Source: a virus. Taken from it: a stretch of 20,326 nt of DNA. The stretch is from positions 1-20,326 of the IMG/VR virus record IMGVR_UViG_3300009499_000028; one strand, given 5' to 3'. Below are positions 8,219 to 14,994 of the stretch, piece by piece; the stretch's first letter is position 1; each line of letters starts with the position of its first letter. The notes beneath the pieces were generated by a model. That model was not told the origin of the DNA. It searched no databases and saw nothing but the letters and a program-made list of their open reading frames with translations. A program made the position numbers and the translations under genes.

Positions 8219-8587
8219 ATGACCGAAGAGCAAGAAAAGCAGTTGGCTGAGACTCTCAAAACCCTTTCCGAATCCTTTGAGAAGTTCGATGGGCGACTCA
8301 AGGAGATGGAGGAGAAGGTTAGTAAGATGGACGCCAAGCCCGACCCCAATGATGGTGAGGGTGGGGGAAAGAAGGAGGACCTGAAGGAGTTGACGAAAAT
8401 TGTCGCCGATCTGAAAGGTCAGTTTGAGCAGATTGAGAAGAAGCTCAAAAACCTCGAGGACACTCCTTCTACCAGAAAAGGAGATGAGGAACCACCCGAC
8501 ACCACAGGGACTGTGAAGAAGGAAGACGTGACTCTCAGTGAGAAGCTGAAAGGCACGGCATTCTCCTTCCAGAAGGTCAAAGAATAA
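8219..8587 (+). CDS. Probable scaffold protein
   Basis: A 122-residue, highly charged, almost entirely coiled-coil protein: heptad-like LAETLKTLSESFEKFDGRLK (~9-28) and LKELTKIVADLKGQFEQIEK, split by a Gly/Asp/Pro-rich linker. No enzymatic motif is present. Its place between protease and major capsid protein is the classic scaffold position, where such proteins organise capsid subunits and are later degraded. The C-terminal tail (TLSEKLKGTAFSFQKVKE) would be the capsid-binding end by analogy with other scaffolds. It shares K-x-TAFS-x2-K with the small protein at 4755-4949. The function is inferred from composition and position only. Confidence 0.7.
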   Translation: MTEEQEKQLAETLKTLSESFEKFDGRLKEMEEKVSKMDAKPDPNDGEGGGKKEDLKELTKIVADLKGQFEQIEKKLKNLEDTPSTRKGDEEPPDTTGTVKKEDVTLSEKLKGTAFSFQKVKE

Positions 8588-8647
8588 GCGGAGGCAATCA
8601 CTCGCTGATAGCGAACAAACCCTTAACTAAATAGGAGGAAAGCACGA

Positions 8648-9910
8648 ATGGACAATCAGGAAATCCTGGCTCTGTTCAATCAATGGGCGGAGAAGCGAGG
8701 CATTGTTTCCAAGGCAGAGGGAGGTGTCCTTGACCTGACCACTATGAACTTTGGTGGTCTTCTTCCTCGAGAAGTCGTGGAGGACTTAATCGTTCTGACC
8801 CGAAAACAGAGCGATTGGCTGGCGGCATTGGACACCAAGGTTCGGACTCAAGCCGCTGGAACAGTTCCCATCTTCGACCTGAATGAGCCGGTGACCGAGT
8901 ATGTGGGTGAGCACGACCCCACCCCGATCACCACCCGGCCGACTTCTGCAGTGGCTCCTTACTCCTGCAAGAAGTTCCGTAGTGACCTCTACATCACTAC
9001 TGAGGACTTGCGGGAAGCAGTGGCCGCTGGGATTCCGAACTTCGAACAGAAGCTGACCGAATCTTGGGCGATTCAACTTGGCAACGATGTCGCTGATGTC
9101 GTTATCAATGGAGATAAAACCCTGGATTCGCTCACCCGTCGGAATCGGCTCCGTAGGGGGATAAACGGACTGGCGAAGCAGTCTGACCTTGCGAACATCT
9201 ACAATGCCTTGGGGCAGGCTTGGGGTCAGGGAATCTTTGCCGCTATGCTGGACAAAATGCCTGACCGGTTCGCCAACGACCCCAATCTGAGGTGGCTCTT
9301 CAATCGGAGGTTGAACATAAACTGGCACGCCTCTCTGACCAACGTCAACACCACCGAGAGAATGAGGTCCGGGTTGGGGGATCAAGTGATCTCTACTTCG
9401 ATCAACGTTCCCCCGTTGGGAGTCAGCCAGCTTATCGTTCCCCAGATTTCTTCCAATGAGGGAATCTCGGCAGCTCCGGATACCATCGTCGACAACACGA
9501 CCTACCTCACCGCCAGGGTAAACTCTATTCTCGTCGACACCACCGACTCTACCGGTAGAAAGGTGAAGATAACCTATAAGCCTACGGGTTTGTCGGAGAT
9601 CTTGACTGTCTACTATACCTCCACCCAGAACACGATTAAGACCGTTGGCCTGCTGGGTCAAACCACCGTCGACACCACTGCTGCTAACTATGTGGTTCAA
9701 ATCTACGACGAGACCCACCTCTATCTGATGAACCCCAAATCTCTGACTCTGGTCTATTGTTCTGAGTGGCGGTCCTACCGGGAATTCAACAAGGACTACG
9801 ATCGGTTCGAGATCACGACCTACTTGGAGCTCGATGTTCTTCTGCCCACCGCAGATGCCGTCGTCAAGTTCAAGCGGGTTCTAGTGGCCCCCATCACCTC
9901 CTGGTCTTAA
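8648..9910 (+). CDS. Major capsid protein with inserted beta-rich module
   Basis: Main shell protein, HK97 fold inferred. Features of the family: the N-terminal GLLPREVVEDLIVLTRKQSD region, FRSDLYITTEDLREA before the spine helix, and the C-terminal LYLMNPKSLTLVYCSEWR followed by an ITTYLELDVL strand. The 420-residue length exceeds the usual ~320-340. The excess is residues 272-356 (GISAAPD ... IYDET), inserted between VPQISSNE and LYLMNPKSL; this module recurs twice in the protein at 11774-12688. Without it the length is ~335. The ribosome site AGGAGGAAAGCACG is strong. Codons favour C-ending forms compared with neighbours, as expected for the most abundant virion protein. Confidence 0.9.
   Translation: MDNQEILALFNQWAEKRGIVSKAEGGVLDLTTMNFGGLLPREVVEDLIVLTRKQSDWLAALDTKVRTQAAGTVPIFDLNEPVTEYVGEHDPTPITTRPTSAVAPYSCKKFRSDLYITTEDLREAVAAGIPNFEQKLTESWAIQLGNDVADVVINGDKTLDSLTRRNRLRRGINGLAKQSDLANIYNALGQAWGQGIFAAMLDKMPDRFANDPNLRWLFNRRLNINWHASLTNVNTTERMRSGLGDQVISTSINVPPLGVSQLIVPQISSNEGISAAPDTIVDNTTYLTARVNSILVDTTDSTGRKVKITYKPTGLSEILTVYYTSTQNTIKTVGLLGQTTVDTTAANYVVQIYDETHLYLMNPKSLTLVYCSEWRSYREFNKDYDRFEITTYLELDVLLPTADAVVKFKRVLVAPITSWS
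9461..9715 (+). repeat. Copy of shared structural module inside the capsid gene
   Basis: Codes capsid residues 272-356. By hand alignment about 62 of its first 80 residues match, without gaps, the second copy in the head-closure-like gene (12296-12535). The core TGRKVKITYKPTGLSE is identical. Shared exact DNA includes CCTACGGGTTTGTCGGAG and GCTGCTAACTATGTGGT. Confidence 0.9.
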
Positions 9911-9947
9911 TCTGACGGGAGACTGAAATAAGGAGGAATGAGAGACT

Positions 9948-10358
9948 ATGTCAAAACAAGCATACCGGTTCGATCTTATAGCGGCTACCTACAGCACCGC
10001 TGGGGCCAGCTATACCAAACCCTGGTCTGTAACTCTTGAGGAGGGAGACCCACGGATTTCTGAGTTCAGAAACAACGGGTGTTTCAAGGAGACTCCGGTG
10101 ATGTTGCCGGAGCCTCCTCCTCCCAAAGAGGAAACCCTCTCCTTTACCAAAGAGTCTCCTACTGGGGACATCCCCAATATCGCCTCCAAAACCAAAGAGG
10201 CTTTGATTGAGGCCGGTTATGAAACCATTGGGGAGATCTTGGATGCCTCTGAAGAGGACCTGACGGAGATAGAAGGCATTGGCGGAAAGACTGCTGATGC
10301 CATCATCTTTGCCTGTCAGGAAGCTCTGGGTTTGGTAAAGGAAGAGGAAGAAGAGTAA
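9948..10358 (+). CDS. Virion-region protein with C-terminal helix-hairpin-helix
   Basis: A 136-residue protein. Residues ~1-50 are unrecognised (YRFDLIAATYSTAGASYTKP). A Pro/Glu-rich linker (PEPPPPKEE) follows, and then a helix-hairpin-helix pair at ~75-125: IPNIASKTKEALIEAGYETI followed by ILDASEEDLTEIEGIGGKTA. The GIGGKTA hairpin is a non-specific DNA-backbone binding motif known from RNA polymerase alpha CTD, NusA and repair proteins. An acidic tail (VKEEEEE) ends it. The ribosome site AGGAGGAATGAGAG is good. Position right after the capsid gene suggests a head-associated protein, possibly contacting packaged DNA or another virion protein. Function is inferred. Confidence 0.8.
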   Translation: MSKQAYRFDLIAATYSTAGASYTKPWSVTLEEGDPRISEFRNNGCFKETPVMLPEPPPPKEETLSFTKESPTGDIPNIASKTKEALIEAGYETIGEILDASEEDLTEIEGIGGKTADAIIFACQEALGLVKEEEEE

Positions 10359-10394
10359 ATCGTTCACCTCACTATAAAAGATAGGAGAAACTAA

Positions 10395-10910
10395 ATGCCT
10401 GGAGTTGGCAGATTTGGATTCGGAATCGTTGGCGGTGTGGGAGTAGAGTCCCAGATATTCCAGAACCGAGTGATCGAGGGAATGTTGGTTGGAGTCCCTA
10501 CCACCCCTTCCTCTCAGGTGACGGGAGCTGGAGCCTACGACTTCAATGCCGACATCGCTACGGGTCTATTGGCCGTTGATGGCACTGTGAAAGAGTACGC
10601 CGTTCAGGCTGACTATGATGTAGGAAGCGGCGCCGCCGCTATTCTCATCGTAGGTCAGTCGGTAGTCTACTCCATCATCGCTTACAAGAGTAAGGGTGAT
10701 GGGGTTGTCTATATGAAGTCGGTTCAGGGTGTGGTGGCAACTACGGGACTCCAAGTGGCTCCCACTGATGCCGCCATTGAGGCAAACCTCGCCGACGGGA
10801 CCTTCTGGTATAGGTTGGCGAATGTGACTGTCAACAGGACTGGTGACACTACTGTCACTCAGTCTCAAGACAACACCGTTCGTCCTACTCTTATCATCAC
10901 CAGAGCCTAA
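10395..10910 (+). CDS. Probable capsid accessory/decoration protein
   Basis: A 171-residue, beta-rich, weakly charged protein. The N-terminus is glycine-rich (VGRFGFGIVGGVGVESQIFQ). The middle and C-terminal parts alternate hydrophobic and polar residues (AAILIVGQSVVYSIIAYKSK, then FWYRLANVTVNRTGDTTVTQ), as in virion surface proteins. I do not recognise a named family. It lies two genes after the capsid protein and before the connector, where accessory shell proteins are common. It has an ATAGGAGAAACTAA ribosome site. No signal peptide is seen, although the first ~20 residues are rather apolar. Confidence 0.72.
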   Translation: MPGVGRFGFGIVGGVGVESQIFQNRVIEGMLVGVPTTPSSQVTGAGAYDFNADIATGLLAVDGTVKEYAVQADYDVGSGAAAILIVGQSVVYSIIAYKSKGDGVVYMKSVQGVVATTGLQVAPTDAAIEANLADGTFWYRLANVTVNRTGDTTVTQSQDNTVRPTLIITRA

Positions 10911-10919
10911 GGAATCACG

Positions 10920-11540
10920 GTGGCCTACATCACTGTTGCGGATTTAAGAGCTGAGGGTGTTACAGACCCGCCATACGATGATGAGTATGTGGCGGTCCGT
11001 ATCGCCCTCGCTCAATCCTTAATAGAGGAGTTGACTGGTCGCTTCTTTGAAAAGAAAGCGGCCTATGTAGTTACTCTGGATGGCACTGGCCACGATTTGT
11101 TATGGTTGCCTGTCCCGCCTACCGGTGCCGATTCGATAACCAAAGTAGAAGTAGGTGGGGACGAATTGGACACTGATGATTATGAACTACTTATGCCGGC
11201 CGTTCCCGATGGAAGATTCAATCCCAAGCTCCGTCTTTTGAGCGGATACTGGCCCATTGGCAAAAGCAATATAGTTATCACAGGGGATTTTGGCTTTGTC
11301 GATCCAGGGGAGACCCCGACCACCCCTGTCAATATACAACACCTTTGCAAAAAGATCGCCGTTTGGGGATTGCCTATGGTCGGCGACCCCGAGGCTCAAC
11401 GCGGAGGACAAATCATCCAAGAGTCCTTAGGGGACTACAGCTACAGACTTTCCGAAGTTGGCCAAAGGGGTTTCTTTGGTGACTCTACAATTGATGGCCT
11501 TTTAGCGATGTATAAAACCAAGAGAATAAGAAGAGTCTGA
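10920..11540 (+). CDS. Head-tail connector protein (gp6/YqbG-like)
   Basis: Adaptor ring protein that docks under the portal and receives the tail, of the HK97 gp6 / SPP1 gp15 / YqbG type. The N-terminal half has the characteristic pattern ITVADLRAEGVTDPPYDDEY, then IALAQSLIEELTGRFFEKK: a helix bundle starting with a short acidic segment and the ..I..A...IE..TGR.F signature. The C-terminal part is beta-rich with a helical end. Length (206) is on the long side but fits the YqbG-like subgroup. Start is GTG 10920, ten bases after the previous stop; the ribosome site (TAAGGAATCACG) is modest. Confidence 0.8.
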   Translation: MAYITVADLRAEGVTDPPYDDEYVAVRIALAQSLIEELTGRFFEKKAAYVVTLDGTGHDLLWLPVPPTGADSITKVEVGGDELDTDDYELLMPAVPDGRFNPKLRLLSGYWPIGKSNIVITGDFGFVDPGETPTTPVNIQHLCKKIAVWGLPMVGDPEAQRGGQIIQESLGDYSYRLSEVGQRGFFGDSTIDGLLAMYKTKRIRRV

Positions 11541-11543
11541 AAG

Positions 11544-11765
11544 GTGATAGTAGAGGTTATAGCTACAGGAGCGATTGGATTCTGTGGGGGGATTGGAGTC
11601 GCTTATCTCGGAAGCATAAGAAAGGTGGTTCGCCACTGCGTGGACATAGAACATCTCAGTGAGGCGGTTAGGGTCAATGCCGAGAACCATACCAAAACTC
11701 TGGGTCTTCTCACGAAAGTAGTTGACCAGAACAACCTTCTAATTCAGAAGATAATAGCGGAGTAG
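11544..11765 (+). CDS. Small single-pass membrane protein
   Basis: A 73-residue protein with one hydrophobic segment at residues ~2-25 (IVEVIATGAIGFCGGIGVAY) followed by a basic patch (RKVVRH). An amphipathic helix follows (ENHTKTLGLLTKVVDQNNLL). This gives a predicted N-out or N-in anchored protein with a coiled-coil tail. Start is GTG 11544, three bases after the connector stop, so translation is probably coupled. I do not recognise a family. Candidates are a holin-like or membrane-anchored assembly factor, but the position inside the connector genes is unusual for lysis functions. Confidence 0.65.
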   Translation: MIVEVIATGAIGFCGGIGVAYLGSIRKVVRHCVDIEHLSEAVRVNAENHTKTLGLLTKVVDQNNLLIQKIIAE

Positions 11766-11773
11766 TAGTCCTG

Positions 11774-12688
11774 ATGCCAAGCCTTTTTTTGAAGGACCGC
11801 TATAAGACCTTCTTTAGAGAAGTGGCGGGTCTCACTACAGTCGGCTACTATGCCTTCACAGAAGGTGGGGGGATAGATGAGCTGACAGGGGATATGCTTG
11901 ATGAGAGTCAAGCCTATGCTGAGACTCCCATTTCCCTTTCTGCCCTTATAGTTCACAGTCCCTCCCAGGCGGTTCGAGAGAAGATAGGCCTCGAGATAGA
12001 GTTTGACTCTTTAGTCAGATTGTCTCAACAGCAACTCGCAGAAAAATCGGTGGCAGTTAAGATTGGAGACGCTTTTATTCTGCCTGGGGATCTCCAACCT
12101 CCTACCTTTATCGTTGATCAGACCACTTACATCACTGCCAGAGTCCACTCTATTCTTGATGATGCTGTAGATTCTACTGGTAGGAAAGTGAAGATCACTT
12201 ACAAACCTACGGGTTTGTCGGAAATCTGCACCGTCTACTACGAATCCAGTCAGAACAAGATTGACACGACTGATCTCTTGGGTCAGGAGACTTCTGGAAT
12301 CTCCGGAGCTCCCACTTCCATTGTTGACCAGACTACCTACCTCACTGCCAGAGTTCATTCCATCCTCGATGATGCCACGGATTCTACCGGTAGGAAAGTG
12401 AAGATCACTTACAAACCTACGGGTTTGTCGGAGGTCTGCACCGTCTACTACGAGTCCAGTCAGAACAAGATTGACACCACCGGTTTGCTGGGTCAGACTA
12501 CCGTCGACATCATCGCTACTAACTATATGGTTCAGATGGTTGACATCACCGCTGCTAACTATGTGGTCCGGATATACGATGAGACCCAATGGCACTATGC
12601 GAAGAAACTGGTTTTGGGGAAACAATTTGAGAATGAATTTTTAGACTTAACAGTAGCTGTGAAGAGGGGGGTTGGTAGGCGTGGCTAA
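11774..12688 (+). CDS. Head-closure-like protein with two tandem copies of the shared module
   Basis: Probable neck protein next to the connector, judged by position and by the flanking parts. Residues 1-109 contain VREKIGLEIEFDSLVRLSQQ and VAVKIGDAFILPGD; residues 272-304 contain HYAKKLVLGKQFENEFLDLT. Joined, these would make a ~142-residue beta-barrel-like closure protein of normal size. Between them lie two 70-codon tandem copies of the module also found in the capsid protein: copy 1 residues 110-179, copy 2 residues 180-249 plus a tail to 271. By hand count, 55 of the first 60 residues agree between the copies. Exact family membership of the host protein is uncertain. The stop overlaps the next gene by 8 bases. 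Confidence 0.75.
   Translation: MPSLFLKDRYKTFFREVAGLTTVGYYAFTEGGGIDELTGDMLDESQAYAETPISLSALIVHSPSQAVREKIGLEIEFDSLVRLSQQQLAEKSVAVKIGDAFILPGDLQPPTFIVDQTTYITARVHSILDDAVDSTGRKVKITYKPTGLSEICTVYYESSQNKIDTTDLLGQETSGISGAPTSIVDQTTYLTARVHSILDDATDSTGRKVKITYKPTGLSEVCTVYYESSQNKIDTTGLLGQTTVDIIATNYMVQMVDITAANYVVRIYDETQWHYAKKLVLGKQFENEFLDLTVAVKRGVGRRG
12101..12520 (+). repeat. Tandem 210-bp direct repeat (two copies) encoding the shared module
   Basis: Copy 1 is 12101-12310 and copy 2 is 12311-12520, a period of exactly 210 bases (70 codons). A 44-base stretch (12179-12222) is identical to 12389-12432, and the following ~45 bases differ at only about three positions. The last ~30 bases of each unit diverge. 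Confidence 0.92.
12503..12574 (+). repeat. 36-bp tandem micro-duplication in module tail
   Basis: Two 12-codon units, VDIIATNYMVQM and VDITAANYVVRI, lie head to tail. The capsid copy of the module has only one such unit (VDTTAANYVVQI), so the connector copy carries an extra 36-base duplication that has since diverged. Confidence 0.8.
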
Positions 12689-13331
12689 ACATCTCTATGG
12701 TGATTGGGATAAGGCACTCGGTCGTCTCAAAAATATGAACAGCCTTATGGCGAAGAATATCCGAGTGGCCACTAAGGAGAATGCCATTGGTCTCAGGGAC
12801 GAAATTAAGAGGACCATCCGGGATGGCAGAAGTGAATGGCCTTCATTATCGGGAATCACTGTTAAGGTTAAGGGTAGTTCCAAACCTTTGATTGGCCACG
12901 GGGATTTGATGAACAGTGTGACCGCTCAAAGTCTTGGTTCTTTTGGTTTCTTTGTAGGTGTGCCTCGAGCAGTAAAGAACTCCGAAGGGGTGGAGATGGT
13001 GAACATCGCCCGGGTCCAGGAGTTTGGAGCTAAGATCAAACCCAAAGTGGCCAAAGCCTTGACCATTCCTGCTACCAGAGAAGCCCAAGTCTTAGCTCAC
13101 CGAAATAGGGGAGTTAGAAATATCCCCGGCCTCTTTCGACCAAAAGGGACCAGAGTACTGGCCAGAAAGGGAGCCAAAGGATTTGAGGTTATGTTCATCT
13201 TGATGAGTCAGGTAGAGATTCCCCCCAGACCCTTTGTTGGACCTACCTTTGAGGACAATAAGGACGCTATGAAGAAGAGATGGCGACGGGCCGCCAAAGA
13301 TGCCCTGCAGGGGAGGGTATATTTTGGCTGA
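12681..13331 (+). CDS. Phage virion morphogenesis protein (Mu gpG / HK97 gp10-like)
   Basis: Member of the virion morphogenesis/HK97 gp10-type group (PF05069-like), acting in tail completion or head-tail joining. It shows EWPSLSGITVKVKGSSKPLI followed by GHGDLMNSVTA, the W-x-L-S / L-x-x-TG-x-L-x-x-S-like signature of this family. A later RVQEFGAKI and a C-terminal EIPPRPFVGPTFEDNKD (P-x-R-P-F) are hallmarks. GTG 12681 is preferred because GAGGGGGG (12663-12670) is spaced about 10 bases upstream. TTG 12672 would sit right against that sequence. It overlaps the previous gene by 8 bases (GTGGCTAA), which implies coupling. Length is ~216 residues. Confidence 0.82.
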   Translation: MAKHLYGDWDKALGRLKNMNSLMAKNIRVATKENAIGLRDEIKRTIRDGRSEWPSLSGITVKVKGSSKPLIGHGDLMNSVTAQSLGSFGFFVGVPRAVKNSEGVEMVNIARVQEFGAKIKPKVAKALTIPATREAQVLAHRNRGVRNIPGLFRPKGTRVLARKGAKGFEVMFILMSQVEIPPRPFVGPTFEDNKDAMKKRWRRAAKDALQGRVYFG

Positions 13332-13923
13332 ACTATTGCGGGATGTATTCAAGAGCCTCCGGGACTACTTTCAGACCAATCTGACGGCTGACAGAGTAGT
13401 CCTGGGTTTTCGAGATGAGCGCTCTGAGGCTGAACCGGAGCGCGACTATCCTGAGGTGACCGTCACTTTGTATGATGCCCGCCTTGATAATGCCGGTAGG
13501 TATGGTGGCCTGTTCAGAACTGTTGCCGTAAATCCCGACGGCAAGACAGCCAAGATAGGAAGAATTCCCTCCCCTCTTAATCTTTACTTTCAACTGGATA
13601 CCTTCTGTGAGAAGAGAGAGGATGATTGGATTTTGTCCCGGGAGGCTATGGGACTGTTGGGAGACCGATATACTAAAATCACTACCGATGATGGTAGGGT
13701 TCTTCACTTTTTCCCCGTCTCTATGGATGTGCTCGATACCTTGACCGCTGATGTTATATGGAGAAAGGCGTATAGGTTTTTTGTTCAAGTCTGGCTTGAC
13801 AGTCCAGCCGCCGCTGAAGATGCCTACCTGGTCTTAATTCGGCGACTGAAGATGGAGGGAGAAGTCTGGGATATGGATTCGTCACCTTCTGTTCTGTCTT
13901 GTGGCAAAATCTACGGTGCTTAG
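13324..13923 (+). CDS. Tail terminator / tail completion-like protein
   Basis: About 199 residues, probably the protein that caps the tail tube and sheath and joins the head. Supporting points are gene order (after the gpG-like gene, before sheath) and an overall pattern common to this group: an N-terminal helix (LLRDVFKSLRDYFQTNL), then DYPEVTVTLYDARLD, then a beta-rich region with FQLDTFCEKREDDW. No diagnostic motif is seen, so this is inference. TTG 13324 is the likely start because GGGGAGGG (13310-13317) precedes it by 6 bases. The in-frame ATG 13300 would overlap the previous gene by 32 bases without a ribosome site. Confidence 0.7.
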   Translation: MAELLRDVFKSLRDYFQTNLTADRVVLGFRDERSEAEPERDYPEVTVTLYDARLDNAGRYGGLFRTVAVNPDGKTAKIGRIPSPLNLYFQLDTFCEKREDDWILSREAMGLLGDRYTKITTDDGRVLHFFPVSMDVLDTLTADVIWRKAYRFFVQVWLDSPAAAEDAYLVLIRRLKMEGEVWDMDSSPSVLSCGKIYGA

Positions 13924-13931
13924 GAGTAGTT

Positions 13932-14981
13932 ATGGCAACTGACTTGGAAAAAGCTTTGTGGGCCGCTCGAAATTGTTCTCTCGTGATCACCTTCGAAAAA
14001 ATAGACCAATTTGTTGGTCGAATGAAGGAAGCCAATTCTCGTCTGAGACTTCTTAGATATTCTCGTCCAGCTCTCACCACTGAGGAGTCAATGGAGCCAT
14101 TTCCCGGTTCTGTAGTTCCCATTGGGAATTTGAAGACTGCTCACGATGACTGGTTCTGGAAAACAGAGGGTGGGGAGTATATACATCCCACCGTGGCTCC
14201 CCATCAGAGTGAACGCTATCTTATGGACCCCGCGGCGGCGTTAAATGGTTTTTGTGACTATTGGGTCACCGAATTTCTCAAGTTCGCCGACGCTGGTTTT
14301 TATAATGGTATTATGGCCGACCTGACCTGTATTAGAATTCAGAAGATGGAACAATACTATCCTGGTTGTTCCTGGAAATATCCCACTCAGGCGGAGTTCG
14401 AGGTCGTTCAAGAGGCTTTCCTGGCAAAGCTAAAGGGGGTTCTTAATGAACACGGAATGCTTCTTGTTCCTAACAGTCCCAACATTGATTCGCCCACAGA
14501 CCCAGACTATTTGGTGAATGTCTGGAAGGACATTGTTGATGGCTGGAACAGGCAATGGTTTATGATGAAGGCTAAGAATGAACCTGGAGACCCATTTATG
14601 ACCAAGGTCAATTGCGAAAGATTTATGACTATCTGTGACGCCTATTCTGCTGATGGCAAGTTGGTCGTAGCTCAAGTCTCTCCCCGATATATGGAACAGG
14701 GGTTTTCAGAGGACCAAGTTCGAGCTGACATTCTCTATTGTATTCGCGGTTATCTTCTCATCAAAAATGACCCTTGGGTATATATGACTGTCGATTGGAA
14801 TGGCGCCTTTGCTAAGATGGAAGACCTGTTCAATATCTTCGGGGACCTATTTGAATACAAATATGGAAATCCGGTTGGCGATCGATTCGAAGAGGGGGGA
14901 GTTTGGAAAAGACGGTTTGAGAACGGGATGATAGTTGAGGTAGATATGGCAGCTCAGACTTCATCCTTCGGTCCAGAATAA
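13932..14981 (+). CDS. Glycoside hydrolase-like (GHL15-type) TIM-barrel protein
   Basis: A 349-residue protein resembling putative glycosyl hydrolases of the GHL15 type (PF14885). It has DDWFWKTEGGEYI (substrate-side loop after strand 2), LNGFCDYWVTEFLKFADAGF followed by YNGIMADLT (family pattern of a helix then a strand ending in a catalytic-position Asp), LVPNSP, and GKLVVAQVS. The diagnostic C-terminal GVWKRRFENGMIVEV corresponds to the family's R-x-FENG strand. No signal peptide is seen. ATG 13932 has AGGAG 6 bases upstream; the longer frame from TTG 13899 lacks this. It sits between tail-terminator and sheath genes, so it may be virion-borne and act on host surface glycans. Activity is inferred and the family match is from memory. 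Confidence 0.7.
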   Translation: MATDLEKALWAARNCSLVITFEKIDQFVGRMKEANSRLRLLRYSRPALTTEESMEPFPGSVVPIGNLKTAHDDWFWKTEGGEYIHPTVAPHQSERYLMDPAAALNGFCDYWVTEFLKFADAGFYNGIMADLTCIRIQKMEQYYPGCSWKYPTQAEFEVVQEAFLAKLKGVLNEHGMLLVPNSPNIDSPTDPDYLVNVWKDIVDGWNRQWFMMKAKNEPGDPFMTKVNCERFMTICDAYSADGKLVVAQVSPRYMEQGFSEDQVRADILYCIRGYLLIKNDPWVYMTVDWNGAFAKMEDLFNIFGDLFEYKYGNPVGDRFEEGGVWKRRFENGMIVEVDMAAQTSSFGPE

Positions 14982-14994
14982 AAGGAGAGAAGAT

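Noticed and set aside
8786-9718. 310-codon minus-strand open frame inside the capsid gene
   Set aside because: It mirrors the codon bias of the capsid gene, has no ribosome site and encodes low-complexity Gly/Val/Arg sequence; the plus-strand product is a convincing capsid protein.
9461-12586. CRISPR array or diversity-generating retroelement as explanation of the repeats
   Set aside because: There are no regular short repeats with spacers, no reverse transcriptase, and the copies differ by scattered mostly synonymous changes rather than adenine-specific ones.
12011-12625. 204-codon minus-strand frame with internal repeats
   Set aside because: The repeats are only the reverse complement of the tandem module on the plus strand.
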